DNA of 64,000 nt from contig JADANN010000162.1 in NCBI GenBank assembly GCA_018806985.1, forward strand, positions 558,001 to 622,000, read 5' to 3'. Shown in pieces: positions 43,250-57,100 of the stretch; within the stretch, counting starts at the first letter, position 1, and each line of letters starts with the position of its first letter. The notes under the pieces were generated by a model. That model did not search any database. It was given only the letters and a program-made list of their open reading frames with translations, and had not been told where the DNA came from. The DNA is from Angiostrongylus vasorum. Taxonomy: Eukaryota > Nematoda > Chromadorea > Rhabditida > Metastrongylidae. The position numbers and the translations under genes were made by a program.

Positions 43250-45960
43250 TATTCTCTTATTCTTGTGGCAAAATCTTTCTAATAACTATCAAGCAGATTT
43301 ACAACAAATGACACTTATCGCCGTAAGACTTTTTGACAGTTTCGTGCTTTTTGCTCTTTTATATAAATTCTAAGCTCTACTTATTCATAGTCAAGTCATT
43401 AAATTCTCAGAAAGGGAAAACAATTTAAGATAGATTTGATATCACAAGTACAACTCAAGGTCTTCATTCCGATTTTTCTTGGCAATAGGAGTAACACTTT
43501 TCAAAATCAAAAAAGTGTCAAAGAGACGATATGAGAATCTGACTTTGTTATGATTGAGCGTCTTTTTCTTCGTTGTTTTTCACATATGGGGAAACTGTGC
43601 ACATCTCGGAAAAGTAGTGTTGTTTCCTAATAGTACTCAGTCATTAGTTTCTTCGTAGATGCAGAACGTAGCCCTGAAGTGAAGCAAGAGTTTCGGAATG
43701 TCTACCCACCTTGAAAGGCCACATATTTGCGACATTTCATTGCGCTCTGGAGACGATCCGACGTCTATTTGCCGCTCAATTTGCTCATAAGCTTTATCTT
43801 TTCGGTGACCGTGTTATGACCATAACAAACACTGCAGCAGTTTACCCCTCTGTTTGTGATACTCAGGCTCACCGAGCGCATGCACTGGCGAGAACTATGA
43901 GAAGCAATCTTGAAGAACGTCTTTTGTCGAAAATTTGTTTATGAATAGCATGAAAATGAGGTATGGATCTTTTGTTCCAGGTTTTGCTTTGATTAGGACC
44001 ACTATTGGAAAGTTTGCGATTTCTGTCGGTATTTCAGTTGTCTTCCATTACTACCGGGTAGTGAGCCTTTTACATCGATTACTGGAAGATTTTTGCTTTC
44101 GCCGCGACCTATTTATGTTACGGATGTGAAATGCAGGGGTATTGGGCATTTACGTACCTAATAATTTATAGTTCTGATAAGGTGATAGTGCTTTAATGGA
44201 ACAGATCTCTTTCTACAGTTGTGATTCAGTGAAAAAACTGTTTTCAATGGCGTTATGCTGCTACAGTCTGTTTGTTTCTATCTATAAAATGTTTACATCA
44301 TGATAGATGGTTTGTGACGCTGAGAATCTAAACTCTGCACACCGTCAAGTTTCTTACTCTGGTCGATGAAGTTCATGAGGAAGTGGTTGTCCATCTGACC
44401 GCCTATTACCACTTCTATGAGGGAAAATACCATTCACTAGCAGTCTAATCCGTAATATAAGCTTTTATCGGATAGCTTAACTTCTTCTAGTTATTTTCCT
44501 CCACAATAAGCATGACTGCAACTAACCCACAACCTTGGTTAGGGATGTTGCTGATGGCGGTAGTTTTTAGGGTTACTACTGTCAACGTCTTAAGTTCCAT
44601 GTTGCTCAACCACTTCATAATTTTTTCGATATTTATAATATCATATATGATGTGGAGACGCCGTTCAACAGCTCGTTTCAGGTTATCCAATCTGGTCTCT
44701 AATCTGTATTGGGCTCAAAATCCTGGTTCCAGCCTATTTTTCTTAAGAAAGAATTCTTTCTAATGATCGTCCAAAAATTAAGGCAGAATTCCCAAACATT
44801 TTCATCCATCTTGTTGTTTCCTCACTTTCAGTTTTTTTTTACTTTATTTTCCAAAGCTCTGTTGCAATACCCGTCGATATCAGGTGGAGAGTTACATTTG
44901 TCTTATGCGCTAACGTATCCTGACGTTCGATATTCTGCAATGCAACTGCTGCGTTCCCTCATTCCAGGCACTAATTTGACAAACTCGTTATATGTTTGAA
45001 TTTTGTTTCACTCGGAGAACGTGGCAATAGTGATGAACGGTGGCGTTATTGTCAGGGAAATAAACTCTGTCGTATGATTAGTACTTATATTCCCCTGCCA
45101 TCGCTGTCCATAACCTAGCTCTGAATTCAAAGAGCTGAATTTTTGAATGGATGAAGGATTAATGAAGAATGACATCGTAAAAGTTGAGACATACTATTAA
45201 CAAAACCTACCGACAATAGAATCCACGTCGCAAAAGTTATTTACTTAGGTCATATCGCTTCATGTAGATAACTACGATGTTTCGTGGACCTGTTCTTTTT
45301 GTCCAGAAATTATGATAAGTTCTCATCTGGTGACTTGTTCGACATCGAGATGGTTTGTGGTAAAGAATCTCGCAATGGTTTGTTCTTAGTTATTCCTCGC
45401 AAATTCGGACAGCCGTGTTGGGAGGTTTTCAGAGGAAAAAAGTGAACTTCAAGCAATGCTCTTCATTAAATCTTTAAGCTATGTTTAATTCTCCATGTTG
45501 TTGTAAAATGCCCAATCAGCGACAAAAAACTGAAAAGCCTACTCTTAAGACAACATTTATCTGCAGAGATCTGCTTTGTTTCTCAAGTCACGATTTGGTA
45601 GTGGGTAAAGAATAATATGAGGTGAGGGACGCTAGGTGACCGTTGATCATGAAGAGTGCTGTGTCGAAGAGCTACGGTCAACATGATCAACGCTATGAAA
45701 ACGGAAGTAAGCAGGCGAAAAGAAGGAAGTGGAGGGTTATGAGAGAAGTAACCACGAAGTTGAAAAATTAGATCACTACTAACAATTTGACCATTCGTCA
45801 TTTGTTCACTTTATGCTACGGAAGCCCAAACATATGGCGCACTTTTTTTCATTCAGACCCATTATCCGTTATTACATTTATAGAAGTCATTTAGACACCC
45901 GACGGCATACAGAAAATCTGGTCGAACATTTCGCGCAGATTCTCAAATATTATGCCTTGT
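43250..45960. other. No gene recognised
   Basis: Probably intron or 5' flank of agr-1. A stretch at 43837-43944 reads VYPSVCDTQAHRAHAL...KICL in a phase compatible with the preceding Kazal exon. It lacks the middle cysteines and ends in TGA, so I do not call it. Confidence 0.35.
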
Positions 45961-45964
45961 AGAG

Positions 45965-46245
45965 GTACTGTGTAGCGCAGTGGTTAGAGGCGACTCGCAG
46001 TACACATGGGCTCGATCCCGTGCTCCAAGCTCACTGATACTTCCATCCTCCCAAGTCGGCTAATTGGTGCCCGCCTTGTGTGGAAGGGTAGTAGCGCTTA
46101 TTCGATAAAAACGGTAGACCACCGCGACTCATTGTTTAGACCAGACATGCATTCAAATACCTCTAACCGTGCTTAATGAAGGATAATGCATGGTGCATCC
46201 TTTAGGGATTGGTCAAAGCAGAGCTCTATCCTTTAACCTCTTCAT
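45965..46245 (+). repeat. SINE family A copy, best tRNA-like head
   Basis: The head TGTAGCGCAGTGGTTAGAGG contains a perfect pol III A-box (TAGCGCAGTGG). About 30 nt later comes a B-box (GGCTCGATCCC). This spacing is that of a tRNA internal promoter. The body has GAAGGGTAGTAGCGCTTATT and the tail AGAGCTCTATCCTTTAACC. The 3' two thirds have no tRNA similarity, as in tRNA-derived SINEs. Confidence 0.88.
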
Positions 46246-46249
46246 GGCT

Positions 46250-47210
46250 TGCAACGTCAATAGATAACCATGGGGAAACTATCATCAATATCACCGGGTC
46301 ACATTGAAGTCCCATGCTCTATCCAAAGATCCACGTCAAAAAAATATTATTGTAGTTCTTTCCAAACATTTTACTGGAGGTAGTCACGACAGGTTAAAAC
46401 CCATAGGATATCTGGTTTATCAGCATTCTTTACCCACTTACCAATTGGCTAACACAATGTTTATTTATTCGGTAACATAATGAAGCGCGGACGTATGTTG
46501 TATTTTTTCACGCCTTTTAGTTGATTTTAGGCCCACATTATCGGAAGTCAGATGGAATTTAAGGTCTGTTTGACTATGAATAGGAGTCGAAACAGGGTAT
46601 TGTACCCACAGTTGGTGTTCAGTTCACTGTATTGCATGATCCTCTTGTCAATTTAATGGGAAGCATGTATATTTTTTAATGGACATACTATGTATGAACG
46701 AGAACCTACACGATGTTTTGTGAGCACTCGTAAAAAAATAAAATGGTGGTCCACTGTTTTCTTGATGAACAAACATGGTGTTGTTACTTTATTCTTTATT
46801 GACGAAAAGGCTGATTTTCCAGCGGACTCCGCCTTCTTGAGAGCGTGGAGAGGTCAGATTAACCGCAACACAGTGAGCCAAACGGCTCCGTAACCTCGAC
46901 AGAAAAAAACTGCGACACTTAATTTTCAAATGCATTAGAAATAAAACAGCTTCTCCGCCCAATAACCGCTCCCTATGAGTCTTCCACGGAGTATTATACA
47001 CGAAGACCTATGTACACGAAAGGAAAGCTCACATGGAAGGGCAATGAGCCATCCTCACAATAAAAATCATTCACAGATGTTGTGTGAGCCGTTGGATGAT
47101 AATGGGGCAATCCTCCCTGCGGTTCATTTTTTGGTTTCCCTGAATATTGGAAATCATAATTTCTTTCATATTTTTTTCTATGTTGTCTACAATTAACTTC
47201 ATTCAAGAAC
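46250..47210. other. No gene recognised
   Basis: Opposed short ORFs at 46690-47206 have no motif. Confidence 0.4.
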
Positions 47211-47213
47211 GTA

Positions 47214-47520
47214 GCTTGCCAGAAGAGTACGATTTGTCTTGTGGTGCACGCTTGCTCACTGGTTCGAACCCGCCTTTTGAACTAATTGGTTGGCAAATTA
47301 CCACTAAACTCTGAAAAATGCACCCTTCAATATATAAAAGTGGGTGAGTGTCTTTGCTGAAGGCCTGGGAGTGCTAAATTAGAGCCATCTTAGGATTCCA
47401 GAAGGAATCAGCTCGAACAGCATTCAATGATATGCATAAAAAGAAAGAGAACTTCAAGCAGCAGGCGAATCTACGCGTAAATCGAAAGATCTTGGGCGAT
47501 AATAGATATAGGACCATGAA
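47214..47520 (+). repeat. SINE family C copy (diverged)
   Basis: A clear B-box (CTGGTTCGAACCC at 47259-47271), then the C-specific AGGATTCCAGAAGGAATCAG / CTCGAACAGCATTCAATGA and AGCAGGCGAATC blocks. Confidence 0.65.
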
Positions 47521-47524
47521 TTTG

Positions 47525-48160
47525 ACGGAAATGCACTGGCATCTGCACAACATGTGAGGGAAGGTTGGTTAAATATTTAAAAGGTGTGGGCGTTACTTTA
47601 CTTATGTAGTTAGACGACACGTTTGTGCGTGGCTTTCCCGATTCGTTCCGTTGTTTCGTGACCGACATCCATAGAAGTGATTGCCGGCTTAGCCTTCGTC
47701 GCAGCTTGACGACCAATGATCTTATTCAGGCGTTAAGCGTTAGTTGACCATGGTTTTCCCTGGTTTTCTGGAAGAACCCTTTTTCACGATGTCTGCACCA
47801 GTGACAGTCGCAGACCGATTGACTATCGTGAAATCTGCTTGTGTTTAATGATTATGAGGTTTTCCCAATTGACTGCAAATCTGTTGAGTTTGCTTCTATG
47901 CTCTTTCGTCCATCTGGAATCTTTTTTTTTGCAAGGGCACATGAGATTTTAGAGTAACGACTAATTCGAAATGTTTACTGATTCAATAACTGCCTGCTAG
48001 AGCTACACCGAAATGCATCATGGGGTCTTTTTCCTGAATACGGTTTTTGTGAGCTTCTCACCATTATAACAGCAAAAAAGAATTCATACAACAAATTGAA
48101 TTGAACTCGACGATGTGGGTGCTGGCAACCGAGGGCAATGAATTCATTTCACGGCCCCTC
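47525..48160. other. 5' flank of the agr-1 signal exon, no gene seen
   Basis: The likely promoter region if 48197 is a true start. No element stands out. Confidence 0.4.
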
Positions 48161-48196
48161 ATCGAGATGCCTCGACGGAATTGCGCCGGCAGGGCA

Positions 48197-51100
48197 ATGA
48201 GTCTGCGGCCTGCGCTGCTGCTTCTTCTCTGCTTGTCTTCCGTGCCAGCATGTTATCGCTATCCAAAAGGTATCCGTAGTGGGTGTTTTTAAACCGCTGA
48301 TACTTCTATATGTGTTCTCCTTCATAATATCATCAACGTTAGCGAGAAAGATAGTGAATAAAACCACCAAAAGTTCCAGTTAAAATGTGCGCCCTGCATT
48401 ATAAAGTGCACGATGGAGTTCAACACGCATTGGACGGCTTTGAGCGTACGACGTCCAAATCAATCTGATATCCCTGCTTTTCAATTTTGACTAGGAGTTA
48501 TCGGTTGGACCGAACTCAACCGAATTCATTGAGAATAAGTGATCATTTCCGACCGAAATATTGTTCTGTTAGAGAAGATGTAAGAGAACTAATCAGAATT
48601 CACTTTTGTTCTTCTAAGATCACACTGTTGTTTTGAAGGGAAAAAGAAGCCCATGCGAAGATCTACGTTGTGGAGCTGGTGAGGACTGCGTGGTCAGCGA
48701 GGTTAGCAAGATCTCTGCTATCAATTTCTCATTTGCTTCTATGTTTTCGTATTTCGCAACCATCGTCTTAGTCTTCTTACTAATTTTTTTTCAAGAGAAC
48801 TACTCAACCGAATTATAGTCGAAATAAGATAAAAAACCTGTTAGCCAGCTTTATTTTCACTCCTGGACCTTTTGATGATTTTCTGTTTCTTCTACTACCG
48901 TAGGCCACATACAGATGTAGTCCATTTTTGATGCTACCACTTTTTTCTGCTCAACTTTTTTACAGATGTTCGAGCTATTGTTTTAGAAAGATGGCGTGTT
49001 ATCAGCGCAATGTGTCTGTCCCACTTCTTGCCCATCCTACGGTGATTCAGGTACTTTTACTTTTCATTGACAAGTACAAATTTGTGTTTCAGCCTCTTGG
49101 GACCATGCTAATTCTTTCCCCCGTCGTGCATCAAAATCAATGCATACATTTCGCTTTGCCTTGACGTATAGCACTGATACAAATGCATATGGTCATTAAT
49201 GTGTTAAGAAGGTTGAAGCGTTTGGCGATAAATCTATTCCTTATCCAACGCCGTGCATTCGACTTGTTTAAGTATCGTAGAGGTGATTAAACGCATGTTT
49301 GGCCTAAACAACGATTTCCAGGTGCTACCGTTGAATCAATCCGTTTCTTACCCTCTCAGGGTATGGCACTAATATCTGTTACCAGGGAATGTGGTGAAGG
49401 GAATGGGAAGGAGAGGAGGGGAGGGAGAGTTGCGAGTGGCTTGATTTAGCTGGGTGGGACATTGAACATGGGATCATCTGCATCGCAGGACATCTCTAGC
49501 CATTGCACAATGCTAACTCCTTTATACTTTTTTCACTTTTTTTTACAACGACATTGAATTAGAGCAAGTTAGGCGCTAACGTATGCTTTAATCGTTTGCA
49601 TCATTTTCAGTATTTTTGATCAGTTAGATGTTGAATTTTACTGCTTTTTTCCTATAAACAACGTCCTCAGATTTTCGTGTTCAGGGAAGTCGAACGTTTT
49701 CATTTAATATTTTTTCTCTTTTGGCAGTTCGATATTAATGATATTACGGTAGCTGTTTCTCTATATCGCAATCACTGCTTCACAACATTTTATCCCACTT
49801 TCCTGTAAGCGCTTTGGTTTCGATTAGAAGTCGTAATCGTTCATTCTTCTCTACTTGCGTCTACCCTGCCTCGTCAGTTGCCAACCATCAGTTTTCGTTA
49901 TTCAGTGGAATCGTCACCGGTCTGCTCCTCACAAGGGCTCGACTATCTTTCACTGTGCCATCTCAAACAACACGCCTGTCACACACAAACTAACATCACT
50001 GTGAAATATTTCGGAGAATGTGGTGTGTCGCCTTTTACATTATTTCATTCTTTCTGGATTTTTTAAATGCGAAGGACAAAGCATCCTGTGCTTCATTCCT
50101 TCAGGGAACGGCATGCAATCGATTCCAACGAGCATCGTAGAGCTGATTGAATGCATATCCAGCCTATGCAATGACTTGCGGTGCTGTATCCATGCATCAT
50201 ATCTGCGTTTTTCATGCTCCCAGACAAGTCTGGCATTTTTCCAATCTGTGTGGGAGTGCTGAGCCCAGTTGCCAGGATGGAGCCAATGACCAACCCCTTG
50301 TATATTTCAGGGCATAGTTAAACATGGGTCCCAAGCTCTAAATTCGCATATCAAACGACTTTTAATAGAAAGCCACAACACTGTGCTAAATACCTCATGG
50401 ACATTTTATCCTTAAATTTATCGCTTCTTCATTGTTGCGATGGAAAGAAATTAATGCGGTGATTGAAGAAGGGGCCAGTCAGTCCAATTACTAGTCGTTA
50501 GCATTTTTTTCTCGTTTTTCTCCATTATCCAACTTCTCAGTGGAGAAATCCAAATAAATCATGGTATTTGAAGGCTGTTGGGGGGCAAACAGAATGATAA
50601 AATTTCGAATATAGCTACCACAAGGGTGTCTACAGATGGGATTCAGATCCGTGTGCTGGTACGGTGTGTGCTCGTGGCACGAGATGCAAGCTGAACTCGA
50701 TCCGTCGTCCGGAGTGTCGCTGCAGTGAACAATGCCCACTGCACTACGATCCCGTCTGCGCTGACAATGGGCTAACGTAAGCACCATATCTTTTCAGTAA
50801 CCCATTGAATACAGAGTTGCTAAGGCTCTCGTCTTATTTGCCAAAGTCTATATTGCCGTGATATGCAATAGTAATATCAGAAATGTGGTTCTCGTCTGAT
50901 GTCTTCACAGTTTTATGATATGCTTATTGTAGAGCTGAGGGGCTGCTTCAAAAAGAGGCAGATCTACATAGAGACATAGGATAGCAATGGCAGCGCAGAG
51001 GCGAAGAAGGGAAAACAGAAATGAAATGAGAACCAGTGAAATGAGGGACGATAGAAGCAGATGGATTAATATGAAGCGATGAAGTGGTAGGGGTAGTTAA

Positions 51101-54100
51101 GAAGATAGCCTAGTATGATAATGTAACAACACAGACGACTGCACAGGAGATAGATGTTGATTAAGGGGATTTAGCCATAACGAGGTGAAGGTGAAAAAGT
51201 GATAATAGAAGGGGTAGAAGAGGAAAATGTGAACTCAATCATCACATCACAATGTGGAAGACATCTGATGCTTTAGCTGGCACTTTTTCTTTTGTATATG
51301 AAATTGTTGCTGTGAAAAGGGCTGTTGGAAACGAAAAAAAATTAAGGGGTTCAACAAAAAGGAGATCCACATGAAGTGAATTAAAGAACACCAAGAAAAT
51401 GGTAGGAAGAGAAGGGTGAGCAGAGTGAATGATATGGGAGAAATTATGACGATGTGGACTTGAAGGAGATTGCGGAAATTGAGCGAAATTGAAAGGTTGT
51501 GCAACTCCCTCACTAAATTATGACATTTTCTGTACTTTTCGCAAATACTTCAAATTATCATTTATCTCCAATGTCAAGAATTTAGTAATTTCAAAGGACC
51601 TATACGTTCAAGGTACACCAATGAATGTGTCATGCATGTGGCCGCTTGTAAGGAGGATCTGGTTCTTACCGTATATAAGAAGGGGAAAATGTTCAGGTGA
51701 GGAACTCTACCGAAATTTTGTCGGCTTCGCATGAAAATGTTTTTTTGGAACATTTTTTGCGTCACTCTGTTTTATACCATGAAGTGAAACAAGTTGTCTC
51801 AACTGATATAACTCATACTGAGCCGAGATCGCGGAGTTTTCAATGGAGATATGTAGGAGCAATGGCTTCTACTTGCTGGAACTTTGTAATGTTTATATCA
51901 AAAAGTGTATTGACGTCAAAATGTAAAAAAAATGTTTCCTCATAAACTGGTTTTATCATAACTTCCAAGCTTTAAGTTCGGCTTGTTTCAGACGTGAACA
52001 ATCCGTGTGGGAGACTGGAGTGTTCTCACGATTCACAGTGCCACATTCATTTGAATGGTACTGCCAGTTGTGTATGTCCGCAGAACTGTCCTCTGGTTCT
52101 GACGCCAGTTTGTGGAACGGTAGTGGGATATCGTTTGTAGTGTAGAGAAATTTGATTGTTGGAACCCTTTCAAGCACGTTGAATAATGGGTTGAGAAATA
52201 TATTGTCAAAAGAAAGGTACCATAGAAGGATATAAAACAAGACGACAGAGGCGCTGAGTGTTATAGAGTTCTAGTTGTGCTATACTCAGCAAAAACAAAA
52301 TAGTGATGGAAGCTACTGTGCTTTAGCACATCAGTTTTCTATAGAGTAATCTTTTTGAAATCGCAACAATCTTTATTAGTCAGCTGCTTTTCTATAACTT
52401 CGAGGTTGTTGTTCTGCCACGTGCTTTTCAAATACCATAGAACTTATTGTATTTATAGGGCTCTGTTCAGATTCTAGGGCTTTATCTGGAGAAAAAGACT
52501 TTCAGCTCATGAAATTCGGGTATTTTGTTGCAAATTAAGGACGGTGTGACGTACGACAACACATGCGAGGTGCGGAGACACGCCTGCTTACAGCAAGCTC
52601 ACATCGCCCTCCGTCATCAGGGGCAATGCGGTGGGTCAAATATTGCGCAAAAATATTTCCCTCAACAGTTCGGTCTTACAACATGAATTTCAAAAGCTGG
52701 AGGAAAGCACACACTTTATTCCAGTTTGTCTAAAAACTTTTTATTCTATTACACATTTCTGTGCTTTGTCTAAGCATTTGAGTAGAGATGACACCTTTTG
52801 CACCTCTTCAGTCGTCTAAAGTTAGATGAGAAAATTGTGAAGGTTCATGCAGTATTTCGACTCCATTGGCGGGTATTTCCTCTAATCAACCCTTCATATT
52901 GCTTTATGAGCTAAGTTCATAAGTTGAATTTCTGTCGATTTTGTTGCTCTGCAGGTGCCGGTCTCTGTGCTTCGTTTGCCTGCAGTCCACCACTGGTCTG
53001 CGACATAGTCGACGGGAAGCCTTCATGTGTCTGTCCTGAATGCACGGATGAGCTCAGAGAGGTTTTTTAGGTTTTTAGCTACTTCTTTTTTGAAACTTTT
53101 ACGTTATTTATTTGGCAATGACGTCGCTGTTATTTCATAAGGCTTCTAAATCATTTAGCCTGTAATGCTAGGGTCTTTCATTCGATAGAAGATCTTCTTC
53201 AGAAATGTTTTTTTCAAAAACTTTTAATCTCCACAGAAATAGTGTTTTTTGTGCGCTAAGTCCTTTCTTTGCTTTGTACTCGAATTTGTCTTTATGAAAA
53301 GTCATGTAGACTCCAGCAAAATTCTCCCTCCACTGGTATACTGCTGCTTGAAGAACATTGTTTTCTCTGAAATCTCAGGATGGCCTAGTCACGCCCTTTC
53401 CAGGTCATTGCCCAAAGGGTCGCCGAATTTATCAATTTTCTTGTTTACAAATACCAGTAGATTCAAAGCTTCAATTTTAAGTACACAACAAAACATGGTA
53501 GTAACCAAGGTACATCCATTTTTCTCGCAGTTTATGTACATCTAAAATTTAATATGTTGCTTAATACACTGCGTGCTTGTGGAGCAGCGGTCGGAGGCGC
53601 CCTTTAACACACACGTGGATTCGATCCCCTCGTCCATGACTCACCTAGCTTTCCATCCCTCCAGGTCGAGAAATTGGTGCCAGACCTGTCTGGGAGGATG
53701 GTAGCACTGGCTCGATACATCGGTAGGCCACCGCGAGTCATTGTAAAGGCCAAATATGCATTCAATCACCTTCAAACGATGCTTAATGAAGTCGAATGCA
53801 TCACTGAAGGATTGATGAACGCCGAAAGCTTTATTTTATTTGCCAGCTTAATACACTGACCAATGTTGATCCTGCTGAACACCGAAAAGACATGAAGCAC
53901 ATAAATAAGCTAATTTTTTTTTCATCTCACATTTACATGACCCGTTATCATATCTGTTGAGCGAATGCTAAGTTTTTTTCTTCCATTCGATTCATTTTGC
54001 TCGCATTCATGTCACCAAAGGCCTTCGAACATTTCGCATGGCCTTTCAACTGCTGCTTAAGGATTTCATCTTCCTTATGAGCATCGTAGAATGCTGGTCG

Positions 54101-57100
54101 AGTCGATTTTCTCTGCACCCTTGCACATAGCCGAGCTAAGGCTTCTCCATGTGGTTTAGAGGAAAAGGACGAACTAGCGTTTTTGTTCGCTGATGTATGG
54201 TATCGTTAACTACTGCGCTACCCCCTTTATCTACGCTAGTAGTTCTACTTGTTAGTTGGAATAAAATCCGTTGCAGTGCACCATTTTTGCTGACTCGACT
54301 AAATCTACTGGTTCAATGCAACCAAATATTAAGCTTTTTTGAGCCAAAAGACCGTTTTTCTTCGCTCTTTTGGTCAATGCTCATATTCCAGCGAAGTCAT
54401 TTAACGTGTTGGATTCCGTACACAAAACAATGTGTTTTCCCTGAGGATGTCAATGCTTTTGTCAGCTACTTATAAATTTTTCCATTGCAATAACCTTTTT
54501 CATGTATCAATCTAAAAGAATAAGATAGGTCTTAAAACTAACCATAAATATCCTATGAGTTAAGTTCTTATGTTCTAAAGTCGTCTTGTTAGCGAAAATT
54601 TGTGCCTAGCGACCGAACTACTCGACCGGTCGTAAATCTCTTTATTCTTAACTCCTTACAAAAAATATGATTGTTACCCAACACTGCATTAACCCACAGC
54701 GCCGAATATCGCGGACCAAATTGACTATATGAACACTATGGTGTCCATTTTCAGTTCAGAAAGTTTCAGAACTTTTTATTAAGCGTATTCGCTCGGTAGC
54801 GAATCGAAGGCAAATCAAAACAGGAGGTGTAGAACCAGAAAAGTTATTCTCTACATTTATTGACTTGCAGAGTACATTTTCCTGGAAATCGTCAGTTTAA
54901 CTAACAAATAAGTTCAACGAAGCTGAGATATTTGCAAAACTCTGGACCGCAGGTGCCTATGGTGGGGAACGGACGCGCTATTGTCCTTCGCCTGTATCTC
55001 AGCTAGTTCTATCGATCTTTCTGCCATCAGCAATCACCCGTCAACGGGATTGATCTGGGAAGCCCAAATCGGCATTGAACCCAGTTAAGCTGAGGCTATA
55101 GTTATAATCATCCATAGGCAACTGCCGTTCAGAGTTTTGCAAATATCTCAGCTTCGTTGAAGTTGTATTTCGCAATATACCCTGCCATCAAAAAAGAGTA
55201 GGCAGCAAGTAAAAAAGGTTAAAATTGTGATTATAACAAATAAGTGTTTTATGAATACAGCCACAATAATGCTGAGATGTTTGCAAAACTTGGACCCCAG
55301 ACCAGATTCGAAATGCAAAGCAAGGGTTTCAATGATTCAGTAAGTAACACGTAATCCGCCGGAAAGGGCAACCACGGGTTTGAATCTGGTCTGGGGTCCA
55401 AGCATTGCAATTATCTCAGCATCATTATGGTTGTATTTCACATAGTACTCCGCCTTAAGAAATGATAGGCAGTAGATAATAAGTTGGACAATCAACTACT
55501 ATTTCGTCTTGTGATTGTCGTACCCAATGTTAGTACACAAAAAATACCGAAGCAGACTCAAAATGAACTGCTAAACACGGCTAAATGCCGGTATCAATGC
55601 ATTGAAATGATGGTCGTAATGAAGCACACTGAAAAGTAGCTTAAATTCTCCTTCATTCTTATTGAACGACATGACTGACTTTTTTTCCGCAATTCTAACT
55701 TGTCACAATGGCCAAGTCAGTTCTTCAATTGTTGAAAGGGCTCTGATCCTGGGAATTGAAAAAATATTTTTATTGTCAAAAAAATCCGCAGCCGAAGATA
55801 GGTCACTCGTATTCCATTGGGCTGGCCCCAGAAATAGCGCGCCATCGCGAATGGGTTATATCCGCGTTTTCAGTGCCATAAGAAAAAAGTGTACTGATGT
55901 TCCATATAGATGCTTTCAGTTATAGTTGATTTGAAACGAATGAGATTCTAAGGGAAATTTCTAGGTTTGTGCAAGTGACGGCCGTACCTACTCAAATGAA
56001 TGCAAAATGCGAAGAGAAGCTTGTGAGACGGGAGTTACGCTATTCGTCAAGTACAATGGAATCTGTGGTATGTTGCTTTCTGAACAAGCAAAAAGTGGAT
56101 TTTCTCTTTAAACATATTTTTTCCCGATTTTTTTGAAGACGTTTGTAGGTTCATGTTTAAAGGCGGTCTACAATTAAAACTTAGCTCTCCATTGTTTCAG
56201 GGTAGGGTTATTGGTAATTCGTTGACTGAATATAGTGCAAATGTTCTACTGGGCAGGTCTTATGGCCTTTCGAAGACTGTTGCCTTACCGTAAGCAAGAG
56301 ATGAAATGACATTTAACTTGTTGATTGGCTAGCGATCGTAGTTTCATCAAATCGAAGACAGCTTGGATATGATTAACTCTTAAAGATATAGTTGTTATAT
56401 ATTGTGAAACCAGTTAGCTCTGCTCAAAGCAACATGACTGTCGATAGAACGAGTTTTTTGGCGTACATAAAAGTTTAAAATGTCTCAAGACTATGGGAGG
56501 ATACAAGGGAGAGCATAGACGATTCGTAGAAAGAAAAAAAAACCATCGACAGCACTAGAACACCACATTGAAAAACTGAATTATAGGAAGAAAAACACAA
56601 GAAAATGCAAAGCTATCTTTTGGAGAGCCGTAATGGCCGCTATGAGTTTATATCCACTCATAGCAACAAAACTACTCTCCAAAATATATGCGGAAGTCGC
56701 AAGGATATAGGCGTTGGTTTTTTGGGTACCAAACTCATTTGAGGGGGCCTGGTGAATAGGGTGGTCCCATTGACCAAGTCTTTTGTTTGTTTCTCTACTT
56801 ACAGCTGAAGCAATCGCGGCATCTAATAAGCATAAAAAAACTTCGTCGTCCTAGATGAATGGTAAAACACCGTTATTTTTTTAAAATTTTGTTTCGCAAT
56901 TTGAGTGCACTCGATGTTTCGGTCTTCATGATGTCTTCTACTTGATGTCGTCTAAACGATGAAGTGGCTTCGTGATCGCAGATTATTTATAATGCTGGTG
57001 ATACTTAATATGATAAACTTAAAGACAAAGATTGAGGTCAAAATTTCACTTGCTCGGGAAGTATCTTAATTGAAGACCGAAATCAGAGGTGAGATTAATC

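Noticed and set aside
43837..43944. Kazal-like fragment VYPSVCDTQ...KIC
   Set aside because: Phase-compatible with the preceding Kazal exon, but it lacks the central cysteines and runs into a stop without a donor. The resemblance may be chance.
45965..46040. A functional tRNA gene (A-box and B-box present)
   Set aside because: The sequence between the boxes does not give matching acceptor and anticodon stems by eye, and the unit continues into a repeated non-tRNA body. It is a tRNA-derived SINE head.
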